This document shows, one piece after another, positions 35,522 to 48,048 of a DNA stretch of 64,000 bases (the first letter of the stretch is position 1; the number at the start of each line of letters is the position of its first letter). This stretch comes from Monosporascus cannonballus (Eukaryota; Ascomycota; Sordariomycetes; Xylariales): positions 124,001 through 188,000 of the forward strand of contig QJNS01000120.1 of the NCBI GenBank assembly GCA_004154925.1. The letters are read 5' to 3'. The notes beneath the pieces were generated by a model. The model did not search any database and had not been told where the DNA came from. It saw nothing but the letters and a program-made list of their open reading frames with translations. The position numbers and the translations under genes were made by a program.

Positions 35522-36002
35522 ACTGGGGTGATGGAACCTATAATCAATGGAATACAGCTGGGAGGGTCACAACATATCACCGTGATTCTGACTCTTTTTG
35601 GCGCCTCTGGGTGTTACTACGGCCTCGGAAAGGGCTGGTTATTAGGGCGACCGAGACAATTCTGGTAAACAGAACGGCGAACAAAAGCATTACAATTAGA
35701 ATAGACTATAGACGATGGTATCAGGCAAAGGTTTTGTAAGGGAATAGAAAGGACTAGCCACTCCGCCAGGCGACCAAAAGGTCAGCAGGTCCAACACTTC
35801 ATGCGTTGGAAGTCCTTATCCGCACTTAAGTAAGGAACGCCCGGGGGCCCATTCTCTTACAGTTTTAAAACATTGTTATATAGATATTGGCTGCGTTAGT
35901 AGCCGTGCTATACAAATTAAGTACAGCGTTTATATAAGAATTGCAAATATCTGTTAATAGAAGCATTTTATGTTAGGGATTATACGGTCTGCAGCCTTGG
36001 CA
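35522..36002. other. 3' flank of the gene, unmutated; no further gene
   Basis: Intermediate G+C, no RIP pattern. A short plus-strand frame (35518-35739) has no recognisable domain and overlaps the stop of the upstream gene. The flank ends in TGGCA (35998-36002), the left TSD of Gypsy F, and its continuation lies at 52077. Confidence 0.5.
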
Positions 36003-36373
36003 TGTTATGACCCAACCAAGGGAGGGTCTCGGAAACGGTCACTTGGTGGTCGAAACAGGACCCAAGTGGGTCGAAACCACGTAACATAGATCCGGAGTGA
36101 TCCAAGGGATCCAACGGGATCCATGCAGTTATCTAATATGAATTCGAAATGATCCAAGAGATTTAACGAGATCCATAAAAAAATATATACGCTTATTATT
36201 TCCATAATTTAAATAACTTCAGTTTGTAATAAAATATCGTTATTTAAAATACCCTTAATATTACGAGACGTAATACGTTATTATATTTATTACTTAGTGT
36301 TTTATAATGTTGTTATTAATATAAATTTGTACCATTTAGGTTCAATAATTGGTTAAATCGTTTAGCCGTTACA
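36003..36373 (+). repeat. 5' LTR of Gypsy F
   Basis: 371 bp, TGTTATGACCCAACC to GCCGTTACA. The first about 130 bases are unmutated; the middle has two copies of a motif with GATCCAAGGGATCCAACGGG (about 36097-36122 and 36151-36178, the second RIPed). Inner part AT-converted. Confidence 0.9.
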
Positions 36374-39300
36374 TATTATAAGTTTTTATTTCGTAATACC
36401 GTTAAACTTTGAGCAATATCGCCGACATTATATTTACTAGTAAGCAGCCCGAATAGCCCATTTATTAAGTCCTTGATAACTCGGACATTAGAATAAATCC
36501 GAAGAGGAAAAAAAACTGCCTTGTTTTTTTTGCGAAAAAAATTTCCGATATTGGGACGCCATGAACGAACGTATAATTCAGCATAAAAAATAATAATAAC
36601 CTTATGATATCCTTTTAAGCGGCTTATAAGAATTTTTTTTTTAAAAAAAAGCTCCCAAAGCCGGAAAATCTTTTCCAATAAACCAAATTATTTAACTAAA
36701 TTTTACTAAGGAACCAGGAAAAATTCTTAAATCTCTTAAGCCGGAATTTTTCGACAAAATTTTAATTAAGTTATAATTATTCTTAATTTAATATTAAATA
36801 TATTTTAAATATTTTTTATTCAATTTATTATATTTATTACGTAAAGTAAATTTATAATCGAATAATTAATTAAAAATATTATTACTTAATTTAAATGTAT
36901 TATAAAAAATACATTATTGTATTAATCGAAAAACGAAACCCGGAAATAATACCAATATATAACAATTATAAATACTTTAAATAAATATTAATAAAAGTTT
37001 TCGAAATAATAAATAAAAAATAAAAACTGAAATATAAATCGAATAATTATAACCAAAACATTAATATCTAGATTAAATTAAACATAAAAAGCATTAATAA
37101 TTAATTTTTTAATAAATTAAAAAAATATACGAAAAGTTTTTCAAATTTAATTGGCCTAATTATTTATCGGATAATATCGCTATAACAATTAAGATCGACG
37201 ATCGATAATATGCCTGGCGTACTAAAGATATTAAAGGAAAAAATAATAACAAACCCCGATATACGGCCAATACTAACGTTCTTTAACGCGGTAATATTTC
37301 TTACGATACGAAGCCAGAACCCATAGAACTTAGGGCCACTTATAGTAAGAACTAAAATCAGATTAAATGCTTTAATTGCAATAAGATAGAATACAAGGTA
37401 TCGTGGTGCAAGGTACTCAAGAAACCCCGTTAGGATAACTGGAAACCTATATCCGAGAAATCATTTAAAAAAAATCAGAAAAACGGAAACAAATCTATTA
37501 ATATAATTCGACCTAAGTACGTACTAGGCGTTTTATAGCGAAAAATCTAACAGAGAATACGGAAAGTCAGAGAGCTAACTTAATAAATATTGCGAATATA
37601 ATAAGAAATATTATAAGGATAATTTCGCGAATGTTAGAATTAAATAAAAAAGGTTTATTCTAAAATTTTTAACCGATATGGCAAAATATATATTATATAT
37701 TGTCGATAACGGAAATACTACAATTACCAAAAATAAAAGTAATATATTTATAAAAATATTATCCGTATATATTATAAGAGATTCGATTTTCTAAGCCGAA
37801 CCGGAAATAATGAGACCGATAAAGAATAATATTAATATTTTTGATTTATAATCTCAAAAAATATTTAATAATTAGCCGAAGCAAAAGACTGGCCCTAAGA
37901 AAAGTAATACTTGCAAAAAAACACCTTTTGTTATTATGGATGGTATAACTATTAAACGGAAAATGAGTTAATCCAGTATATAATAAAAAAATTATTGCCA
38001 AAAAGCTATTACAAATTTCTATTTTTAATTAGCATTTATTACAAACCCTTACGAAAAAAAGGTTATTAAAGAAAAAATACGTCAATTTATAAGCGAACTT
38101 TAAAACGATAATTAATACGACACATAATACGATATAACCGAAACCATAAAAAAAATTTACTTAATAAGGAAAAAGGATTATAACAATATTAAAAATAATT
38201 AATATAATTTGAAAAAATAATACGCCAACAATAAGAACAAATATAATAATTTGATACGCTATATAGAGAAATATAGATAAAGTTCGATAAGTTCGAATAA
38301 AAATTAAAAGAAAAAAATTACATATAAAAAAACCGCAAGATAAAAAAACTTAAAGAAATTAAAGAAAACTTCCAAAAAAAGTTTTAAACGTGAAGATAAA
38401 CCCCGTTAATAACTTTATCACTTTAGATATACGAATTAAAACATATTAATATATCGTAATAATAAATTATAAAACTTTAGGCGGAAATTATATTATATTA
38501 AATATAATTAATAAGCTTAAATTATTATAGAAATATAAGTTAAAACTTTATATAATAACGAATGCTGAAAGTTAGAAATTCGCTTACGATAACGGGAAAA
38601 TTATACGCGAAATTTATCATTTCGAAATTTTTATTAAAAAACGATATTGAATAATTAATTTTAATATCGTTCTATTTAGGAATTACGATATAATCTTAGG
38701 ATTACCATGATATACCAGTACGGAGTTTTGATTAATAAAGAGATTGGCCAGGTAAGGTTCGCCTTATACCTTATTAACGGATAAGAAAAAAAATAAAATC
38801 TTAATATTTGATCGAAAATGATAACAAATATAAACATAAAGACATAATAGAAACCTTATTATCTAAAGGGATAAGATATATAAAAAAGAATGGGCATTAA
38901 AGAAAAATACGACGTATCGTTACTATTATTAAAGCGAAATTAAAGTAACTGAATAATAACCTAGAATAGCAGCCTTAAAATTTAGAAGATTTAATTAATA
39001 TATTACTATAATATTACAGATATGAACAGCTGTGTAGGAAAATACTTGATACGAAATTATCAAAATATAGCAAATAAGATCATAAGATAATTCTTAAAAA
39101 AGGATCTTCGACGAAGTTTTACTTTATTTACAACTTTAACGGAAACGAATTACGCGTTTTTAAAAAATACCTGGAAAATCGGTTATAAAAAATGGATTTA
39201 ACCTTCGAAATTACCAGCAGATTACCTAATCTTTTTCGTACTAAAGAAAAATAGAAAATTACAACTTATAATTAATTATTAATAACTAAATAATATCACT

Positions 39301-39561
39301 GTCAAAAATCGAATATTATTACTCTCAATTACGGAAATAAAAAACCGACTATACGGAGCCAAATGGCTTATAACATTAGATCTTACAAATAAATATAACC
39401 TTATTAAGATTAAAAAGGAATACGAATAAAAATAATTTTCAAAACTAAATACGGATTATTTAAGTACTTGGTTATATTAATAGAGTTTACGAACGTATTA
39501 ATAACTTTTTAATAAATAATTAATTATGTATTACGAAAACACCTTAATATCTTTGTCGTAT
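36374..39561 (+). pseudogene. Gypsy F (or F/H chimera) gag, protease and RT N-terminal part
   Basis: Leader and Gag start near 36425 (frame with FTSKQPE-like residues shared with element I), Gag to about 37600, zinc-knuckle-like motif about 37575-37630, protease about 38480-38760 including NYDIILGLP at about 38680-38710, RT from about 39170. The RT stops just before its catalytic box, where element G is inserted. RIP stops throughout. The plus-strand frame is sense; the 100-codon minus frame at 36376-36678 is its shadow. Confidence 0.72.
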
Positions 39562-39566
39562 ATTAT

Positions 39567-39997
39567 TGTTACGTTCAGAAGGGACTCCATTAGGCCCAAA
39601 GGAGGCCCAGGAAGTTGGAAACGCTCGGGATCTCCACCTTCCATCGGATAAACCTCGGGTTTTTGTCAATTTCCAAAGATATCAGGAGATTCGTGGACGA
39701 CAGATACCATAATTTCTCGAGATCCCCAGAAACCATAAAAGATATAAAGAATAAAAAAAATATATAAGGTTTGGGTTTTTTATGTAAATAGCTATTTACT
39801 TAGTTTTTCGTTCCTTAATTATTAATTTAAGTTTTTAACCAAAAATAATTATATTATTTTTTAATTAAGAAAAAAATATTTTAAAATTTTTTTAACGAAT
39901 ATATTAAATTATTTTTCGCTTTATTATTATTTGCAAATTAAAACCTTTTTCGGATATTACTTATACTTCCAAATAGATGTATAATAAGTTCGTTATA
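39567..39997 (+). repeat. 5' LTR of Gypsy G
   Basis: 431 bp. The outer about 170 bases are close to the unmutated 3' LTR; the inner part is strongly RIPed and ends TTCGTTATA where the partner ends TTCGTTACA. Confidence 0.92.
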
Positions 39998-40269
39998 TTT
40001 TAATAGCTTTTTAATTAATAACTAACGGATAATTTACCGCCTAATTAAGGTATGAATTTTTCTGAATTTAATACAAACGATAATATAGGATAACGTTCAG
40101 AAAATAAATAGTATATACGATTTCCGTTATTAATTAAAAAAACGTTATTAATAAGATTTAACGATTTACCCTTTATTAAAAAAGTTTTTTAATTAATTAA
40201 TAATATGGTACCCCTTATTATTCGATCTTAAGGAAATCCGTTATCTTTGCAACCTAGATAGTAACCTAT

Positions 40270-43200
40270 TCCGGCCCTTAAGGATATTATTAAAGTCCAG
40301 GGAGAGAAATCGGAAAAAAAAGCGGTTAAAAAAAAATTAAAAAAGAATATAGGGCCGAAAACCAGAAAAAAAAACTTATTACGAAGGAGAAATTAAATGC
40401 CTTAATAGCAAAAGTCCGAACCCTAAGAAAAGAAAATATTTGGCTTATAAAAGGAAAAAAGCTAGCTTTTCCTTAATTTGGTTTCCTTAAAGGGCGAAGC
40501 CAAGGGGCCGGTTACCAACCCCTTTCGTTGGACCTAAAGCGAACGCAAAAAAAAACCTCGATTCTGCCACTGTTCGGCGTAATTCGGATACGGGAAAGAA
40601 TTATTCCACCCCCTGGTTATTATGGAATGCCAGACGTTAAAGGTTATAAGCCAATTCCTCCCAAGCTTTACGATAAATTAAAAAACCTTAATAGATTTTT
40701 GGTTCAGGCAAAGCTTTACCTTAAGTTCTATAAGAATTCTCTGCCGGAAAAATATCAAAAAATAATGGTTATTTCTTAATTGTTAATCGGACGAATTCGC
40801 CAATGGTTCGAACCCATTTTGACAGATTATCTTAAGAGATACCTAAAAAAATCTTCGGACTTTATCAAAAAAAGGTATTATCCTAAGCTTTACAAAATTT
40901 ACCATATAAACCCAGAAAAGTTAAAAACTTTATAAAAAAACATATAATTAAATCTGAAAAAAAATATATTTAATTTTTTAACTCCTTTATTAAATATCCA
41001 ATCCTTATAATACTAAAAATTAAAGATGGTAAATAAAGGATTAATAAAAACGGAAACCTTATTTACCGAAAAGTAATCGATTATAAATAATTAAATAATA
41101 TCATAATCAAAAACGGATATCCCCTAACTTTCATAAATACCTTAAAGGAAAATGCCAATAAAGCCAAATAATTTACGGCGTTTAATCTTTACAATAATTA
41201 TTACCGTATCAAAATGGCCAAAAAAAAATGAAAAACGGCATTTAAAACAGTATATAAACTTTACGAATATAAAGTAATACTTATGGGACTTATTAACGCT
41301 TCCGCCAATTTCTAAAATTTAATAATAATTACCCTCCAATAATTCTTAGATAAATTCGTATTTGTTTATTTCGACGATATCCTTATTTACTCCGAAACCC
41401 TAAAAAAGCATAAAAAACATATTACTTAAGTACTTAAAACTTTGGACAAAACCAATATTCGAATTAACCTTACTAAAAGCATATGGCGTACCCAAAAATT
41501 AAATTTTTTGGGATTTACTTTTATACCAGGATAAATTCAAATTTAACGCTCCAAATTAAAAGCAATTAAAGATTAATTTATCCTTAATAAGGCGACCGTT
41601 ATAAATATCCGACAAATTTTAGGATTTACGGGTTACGTACGCGGCTTAATTAAAGGATATAAAAACATAATTAAGCCTTTAATAAAACTTACCACTAAGG
41701 AATACGTTAAAAAAGAATTCGAATTTCCAGAAAAAACAAAAAAAACGTTCCGGGAATTAAAAAAAACAATTACTAACGGACTTATTATAAGGATGCCAAA
41801 TCCAGATAAAACAAAACGATTAAAAACAAATATTTCAAAATATGCCTTAGGCGCAATTTTGGAATAATAAGAAAATAACGGCAAATAGTACCTAATGGCA
41901 TATTACTTTAAAGCATTCCGAAATATAAAATTCAAATATTAGATTTACGACAAAAAGCTATTAGCAATTATTAATATTTTCAAGGAATAAAAACCTTTCC
42001 TTAACGGAATAAAAAAACCCTTTAATATTTATTTTGATTATAAAAATTTTAAGCGATTTATGAAAACCTAAAAGCTAAACAAACGACATAAAAAATAATG
42101 GATTTTTTTATCCAGATTTAACTTTAAAATATATCATATCAAAAAAAAAAACATTTAAGTGAATATTCTTAATCGCAAAAAAGATTACGATTCCAAAATT
42201 CCCAAAAAAAGTATGTAAATATTATAATATAATAAGGATAAAACTATATATTTATGTAAGATAATAAAAAAACTAATTACCGAACTCTTAATACGGTTCC
42301 GGAATTTTTACGATATAAAAAAATAAAAGGAAATCCAACAACTAAAACAATACCCTAAAAATTAGCTATTATATTATGGCAAAATTTATATTCCCAAAAA
42401 TTAACAAAAATAATTCGTAAAGGAATTCCATAAAGACCTATTACATGGATATTAAAGAATTTTTAAAACCACCCGACGGCTGCAAAAAAAATACGATTTC
42501 CCTAAGCTACGCCGTATGGTCAAAATAATTATCAAAAACTGCAACGTTTGTAATAAGGTTAAGGCAATACGCCATAAGCCTTATGGGCTACTATAACCTA
42601 CCGATATTCCGAATAAAATATGGAATATTATAACTTAGGACTTTATTATTAACTTATTTTTATTTAAAGACCCAGTTATTGGAGTTAAATACGACGGAAT
42701 ATAAATAATTATTAATAAATTTACCAAATATAAGTATTTTTTACCTTTCAAAAAAAATGTAACGGCAAAATAATTAACTTACGCCTTTATCAAATAATAC
42801 CTTAATAAATATGGGATATCTAAAAAAATCGTTTTAAACCGAAATATGTTATTTATTTTAAAATTCGGCACCAGCTTTTTTAAATAAATTGGTATTAAAT
42901 TTAAGTTTTCGACAGCGTATCATTTCCAAACGGATAACCAAACCGAAAAATTAAACTAAATCTTAAAATAATATTTACGAAATTACGTTAATTATTAATA
43001 GGATAACTAAATAAAACTTTTATTATTAGTACAAATCGCTTACAACATATTAATTAACGAAAATATGGGCGTATTTCTTTATACAGCTATATACGGACAT
43101 AATATAAAAATAAAACGACCTAAATAACCGTTTAATAAAGCATTAAAAATTGTTACAATTACCCCAAAAGCAAAAATATTAACCACAAAAATCAAAACAA

Positions 43201-43720
43201 TCCAAGCCCGTTTTTAAAATAAATTACGATTTTTTTAACAACGGATAACCTAATATTACAATAAAAAAAGAATTAAAGGACCAATTTTAGCGAAAGGAAA
43301 TAAGGTTTACTTATTACGCCAAAAACAAAACGTAATTTCGAATATTTTATAAATTAAAACAAAAAAACCCAATAATAAACTTAATTTTAAAAAGCTTAAA
43401 CCGTTTAAAGTTAACGAAATTATTTCCAAAACTAATTATAAATTATTATTACCCAAAAACATAAAGATACACCTTATTTTCCATATTTCTTTACTTAAAT
43501 TAGCACCCAAGAACGCCCTATTGGAAATAAACTTAAAATTCGAAAAAGATTTTGACAAATACGAAGTTAAACAAATACTAAATTCCAAAATGGTTAAAAA
43601 TAAAATCCAGTACCTAATTAAATAAGAAAAATACTTATATAAAAAAATACGTAAAAACCATTTAATTATTTAATGAATACGATAAACCTAATTAAAACGT
43701 TTTACCGCCAAAATCCTGAC
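40270..43720 (+). pseudogene. Gypsy G gag-pol remnant
   Basis: Gag piece with an 83-codon open frame at 40528-40779 (RIIPPPGYYGMPDVKGY...), followed by a GAxxW-type region; RT about 41060-41560 with the complete catalytic box YFDDILIYS (41367-41393); RNase H about 41700-42060; integrase about 42400-43140, with H2C2 finger, an FIINLFLFKDPVIG block and a later STAYHFQTDNQTE block; chromodomain about 43540-43720 (IQYLIK). Less damaged than A-D but still with numerous TAA/TAG stops. Confidence 0.82.
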
Positions 43721-43859
43721 CGACCGTTTTTAATGTAACCAAAGTCGTAGGCAATAACGGTCCTTTACTTAAATTAACCCTTACGGCGCTTTAATCGAAA
43801 AAAGTAAATACTTTCATTAACGCATCTAACTTTGAAATAAATTATGCTTACTTCTTTTC

Positions 43860-44195
43860 TTTACAATCCTTTTCCGCATTTAGTTTTTTTCGCTTTTTTA
43901 ATTTATCTATGTTTTTAAACTTTTTCTAAATAAACGACACCCCTTTAAAATATAACCATTTAAATTAACAATCCAACCAAATAATACGATTAAATAATTT
44001 TTGGAGCTATTAAATAACTAAACGTTTTTTTCGGTTTATCCGGAACTTTTCGGCCCGGATATTTTTAAGCGATAAAAACAAAATATAGTTTTTATCGCAA
44101 AATTAAATATTAGCTGCCAAATAGTTTTAATAATTCCTTTAACTTTCTAATATTTTGCAAAAAAACTTTTTTTCGAAATAACGCGTATACGGCAT
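43860..44195 (-). pseudogene. Zn(2)Cys(6)-cluster frame, antisense to gag-pol, of Gypsy G
   Basis: Minus strand, ATG at 44195-44193, reading Met-Pro-Tyr. Positions 1, 2, 4 and 5 are Tyr and position 3 is Cys at CX2CX6CX8CX2C spacing; a sixth Cys follows after 7 residues, still within the range of fungal zinc clusters. Two in-frame stops. Although G's LTRs are unrelated to those of A-D, it carries the same type of frame in the same place. Confidence 0.55.
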
Positions 44196-44380
44196 AACTT
44201 CGAAACCAAATTAAAAAATCGACTTAATCAGTTCGTAACAATTTTTAATAAAATATTTAATACGTTTTCGAAATTTGTCTAATATAATTAAATATAATGC
44301 TATAACGCAAAAAAAGAAAAAAAGTTAAGAACTTACTTTTTCTATCTTTGGGGACAAAGATCCTAGAAAAAAAAGAATAA

Positions 44381-44811
44381 TATTACGTTCAGAAGGGACT
44401 CCATTAGGCCCAAAGGAGGCCCAGGAAATTAGAAACGCTCGGGATCTCCACCTTCCATCGGATAAACCTCGGGTTTTTATCAATCTCCAGAAACACCAGG
44501 AAATTCGTGGACGACAAATACCATAATCTCTCGAGATCCCCAGAAACCATAAAAGACATAAAGGATAAAAAGGATATATAAGGTTTGGGTTTCCTATATA
44601 AATAATCACCTACTTAGTTTTTCGTTCCTTAGCTATCAATTTAAGCTCTTAACCAGAGGCAACTGTACCATTCTCTGATTGAAAAAGGAGTACCTTGAAA
44701 TTTCCTTAACAAATACACTAAATCATTTTTCGCCCTATTGTTACCTGCAAATCAAAACCCTTTTCGGATACTGCTCATACCTCCAGGTGGATGTATGACA
44801 GGTTCGTTACA
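44381..44811 (+). repeat. 3' LTR of Gypsy G
   Basis: 431 bp, TATTACGTTC to TTCGTTACA, almost free of RIP in its second half. Preceded by a purine-rich tract ending at 44380. Followed by TSD ATTAT. Confidence 0.92.
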
Positions 44812-44816
44812 ATTAT

Positions 44817-47020
44817 TTAAAAATATTTTTATCTTTTTAGAAACCGAAAAAACATATATAGGATATATTTATAAAGGTTTTTCAGTTTTACAAACAAAAA
44901 ATAAAATATCTGAAACATATTATTTCTCTAGGACATATTAAGATAAACTTCCAAAAAGTTGCTATAGTTATAAAATAACAAACGCTAATTACAGTTAAGG
45001 AGATATAGGCATTCTTTGAATTCGCTAATTATTATAAGAAATTTATTCGAAAATTTAGTAAAATAAATATATCTTTAACGGATTTTACGAAAAGAAAAAT
45101 TTAAATAAATATCCGAAATAAAAAAGGCGTTTTAAGATATTAAAGATGCAATTATTAGCGAACTAATATTAATTATATACGATTTAAACTGCTTCGTTAA
45201 GTTAAAAACCGATATTTCGAATTCCGTATTAAACGTAATAATTAAATAACGAAATAAATAAGGCAAATTATATCTTATTATATTTTTTTATGTAAATGAA
45301 AAAAACCAATTTAATTACGATATTCCGGATAAGGAATTTATGGTTATTATTATGGCATTTCGAAAATTCAGATATGTTCTAAAGGGAAATTTGTACTAGG
45401 TTAAGGTTTATACGGATTATTAAAATTTTACCCGATTTATTATGACCAGGAAGCTTATAGGATAATAATTTCGTTACGTGGAAAAATTGGCGTATTTCGA
45501 CTTTGTTATTATTTATAAGAAAAGCTTAAAAAATAACAAAGTTAATATTTTAAGTAAGCGACCAAACTTTGAAAAAGAATTGGTTAAAATTAACTATATA
45601 ATTTTTGATATCACTATAAAAAAGTATTTACGCCCGCGATAAATTGCGACAATTCGGGCAATATCTTTTGATATATATTAAAAAATCCAGCAATATAACG
45701 ACGGTTTTGTAGAAAACCAAAGATGGATACGATATAAATTCTAAAAAAATACCAGAAGGATTTAATACGAAACATATATAAACATCAGCTATATAGATAT
45801 CTAGGAATTTACAAAACCTTAAAACGGCCTTAACGCATATATTCTTTTCTTAAAATAAAATTAACAATATAAAAAATTATATAATAATGCGATATTTACG
45901 CCAGAATAAAAGCTCGACGACATAAGCCATATAAAAAATTACAGCTATTACTAGTCGTAAAGCGACCATAGTATTTAGTCATATTCGACTTTATCACTAA
46001 ATTTTTATGTCAAAAAATTCAAATACGGGAATACATTACGATAACATTTTTCTAATCGTTAATCGATTTACGAAATTTTCTTATTTTTATTATATTATAA
46101 GGATATAAACGCTGAACAAATAGAATATATTTTTTAAATACATTTTTAATATATACCGATGATTATTAAGAATGATTTTAAATAAAATATTAATATTTAT
46201 ATTTAATTTTTAATAAGGCCTTATAATATATATCGGCTTAAATTCCAAATTATCCATCGTATTTAAACTTTAGATAAATAAATAAACAAAACGAACGAAC
46301 TAAATTTTAAAAACTTATTTACGATATTATATTAATTACGAACAAAATAATTACGCGCACAAATTATTAATTATATCGCTAGCTTATAATACCAGTTATT
46401 ACGAAAATATTAAAATAATATTAATAAACGCAAATTTTGATTTTATTTAAAAATTTATAAAAATATACGTAACGATAATTCAATTAATATTAAAATAATC
46501 TTGTATCAAAATAATTACAATAATTATATTAGAAAATAAAAATAAAATTAGAATTCGTACGAAATGAAATAAGCACATATTATAACTAAAGAAAATTAAA
46601 GAAACTAATTTTTAAAAAAGGAAAAATGGTTTTTTTCGTTATTACAAATATTCAAATAAAATAACCTAGTAAAAAATTCGATTTTAAATATATCGGTCTA
46701 TATAAAATCGCCAAGAAAATCTCAAAAAATAATTACTAATTGAAACTTTTACCAAAAATTAAACTTTAACCAATTTTTTACGTTTTTTTATTCCAATTAA
46801 CAACAGATATAATTAAGGTATATAGGGTATAAAACAATTTAAAAATAAAAAATAAATAAATATATAAAGTAAAAAAGATTTTCGATATACGAAAATAAAA
46901 CGGACTTATTTAATATCTAATTAAGTAAAAAAGTACCCGGATTTCGAAAATACCTGAGAACCCGTTAAAAACCTTATTAGCGCTTAACGTCTATTAAAGA
47001 ACTTTTATTAACAACGACGG
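44817..47020 (+). pseudogene. Gypsy F/H pol remnant: RT end, RNase H, integrase, chromodomain
   Basis: Resumes the interrupted RT directly after the catalytic box (residues FKNIFIFLE near 44818-44845), then RNase H about 45100-45440, integrase about 45780-46450 and chromodomain about 46640-47010. Because it leads without a break into an H-type 3' LTR (47629), this half, or part of it, belongs to H rather than F; where F changes into H cannot be seen by eye. Confidence 0.7.
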
Positions 47021-47029
47021 ACGCATTTC

Positions 47030-47450
47030 AGTTAATAGTTAACCAGTTAATAACCGGGATATCCGGTTAATCGGCCGCGACCTACGCCAACGTGGCAGCC
47101 CTAACGGCAGCCTTTAACTGTTCCTGCTCCTTTTTAAGGCGCTCAAACGTTTCCATAACTTCCGCATCTTTAATACCCCGACGAAACATTTCGACGCCCC
47201 GACAATAAAAAAGTCGTCGCTATTTTTGAAAACGATCCAGTTTGTTGGCAGCAGTCCGCAGCGCCTTTCGAGCTTATTCCTTTTCGCGCTTTAAACGATA
47301 TTCTTCGTTAAAAAGCTTTTTGTGCTTAGCCTTAAACGGCCCAAAAACATCGCAAGGACCGCCATAACGAACACATTACGCACATTTGGTGGAATTACGA
47401 AAAACCGTACATTCTACCTCTTCCTTTTCGCAACGGAAACAAAAAGGCAT
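47030..47450 (-). pseudogene. Zn(2)Cys(6)-cluster protein frame, antisense to gag-pol, best-preserved copy (element H)
   Basis: Minus strand, ATG at 47450-47448 (or further upstream; the open frame begins 47570). All six cysteines are present in the pattern CX2CX6CX8CX2CX6C, beginning PFCFRCEKEEVEC, with one TAA between the fourth and fifth. After the cluster come DVFGPFKAKHKK, then about 90 residues rich in Lys, Arg, Glu and Leu (RLKREKE, LDRFQK, MFRRGIKD, LKKEQEQLK) that look like coiled coil, and more stops from about 47084. A fungal zinc cluster plus coiled coil is the layout of DNA-binding regulators, but a nucleic-acid-binding accessory protein is equally possible. RIP damage is light: about 45% G+C against about 25% in neighbours. 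Confidence 0.75.
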
Positions 47451-47628
47451 AATAAAACTAAGACGAAAAATTCGCTTTGACAAAAGGGGAACGTTAATGC
47501 GCTTACGGGAACGAAATTTTTCAACACGACCCAACATGGTAAATATGGAGAAAGAAAAGTTACTTACCAAAATTAATAAATAAACGAATTGATTTTTAGG
47601 GACAAAGATCCTGGAAGAAGAGAGATCG

Positions 47629-48048
47629 TGTTATGACCTAACGGTCTTGGCTACTTTGCGGACGGTCGGACCTACGAAAAAGACAAAAGCTCGACCCTGG
47701 CCAAGATATCACGTAATCAGCTCAAAGGTTTCAAGGCGCCAAGCACCTTAAGCCCTCTGAGCCGGCGAAGGGCTCAAAGGGCTTAACGGGCTTAAGGGTT
47801 TGAGCCGTTTAAGCACTTTGAGCTAAAATAAAGATATATACGTTTATTATTTCTATAATTTAACTAGCTTTAGTTTGCAACAAATTATTTACTAATATTA
47901 ATCGTTACAATTCGTTACCTAAAAAACATTTGGTATTACGAGATGTAATACGTTACTATATTTATTGTTCAAAATCTCACAATATTTCTGTTAATATAAA
48001 CCTATACGATTACGGTTTAATAATTAGTTAAACCACTTAGCCGTCATA
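47629..48048 (+). repeat. 3' LTR of Gypsy H
   Basis: 420 bp, TGTTATGACCTAACGG to GCCGTCATA, preceded by a purine-rich tract (GAAGAAGAGAGATCG). Matches the truncated LTR at 58616. The middle has a 9-bp inverted repeat AGCTCAAAG / CTTTGAGCT (about 47711-47823) around GGCTTAA/GGGCTCAAAG repeats. No 5' partner exists upstream, and the flanks GATCG / TTTTG do not match, so it is the 3' LTR of an element whose 5' end was lost. Confidence 0.8.

Larger units (their letters stand above)
39567..44811 (+). mobile_element. Gypsy (chromodomain type) element G, nested in the RT of F/H
   Basis: LTRs 39567-39997 and 44381-44811, each 431 bp, flanked by ATTAT (39562-39566 and 44812-44816). 5.2 kb. The LTR family (TGTTACGTTCAGAAGGG) is unrelated in sequence to those of A-D, F and H. 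The interior has Gag, RT with intact YFDD, RNase H, integrase, chromodomain and the antisense zinc-cluster frame. The target is exactly the RT active-site region of the host element. Confidence 0.93.

Noticed and set aside
35518..35739. Plus-strand frame of 73 codons directly after the gene
   Set aside because: Overlaps the stop codon of the preceding gene, has no domain, and its composition fits 3' flanking DNA.
44325..44609. 94-codon minus-strand frame
   Set aside because: Lies across the G 3' LTR start in antisense; no similarity, and LTRs are non-coding.
47386..47583. Plus-strand frame of 65 codons in the H 3' region
   Set aside because: Complement of the zinc-cluster frame; the minus strand has the six-Cys pattern shared by seven elements, the plus strand has nothing conserved.
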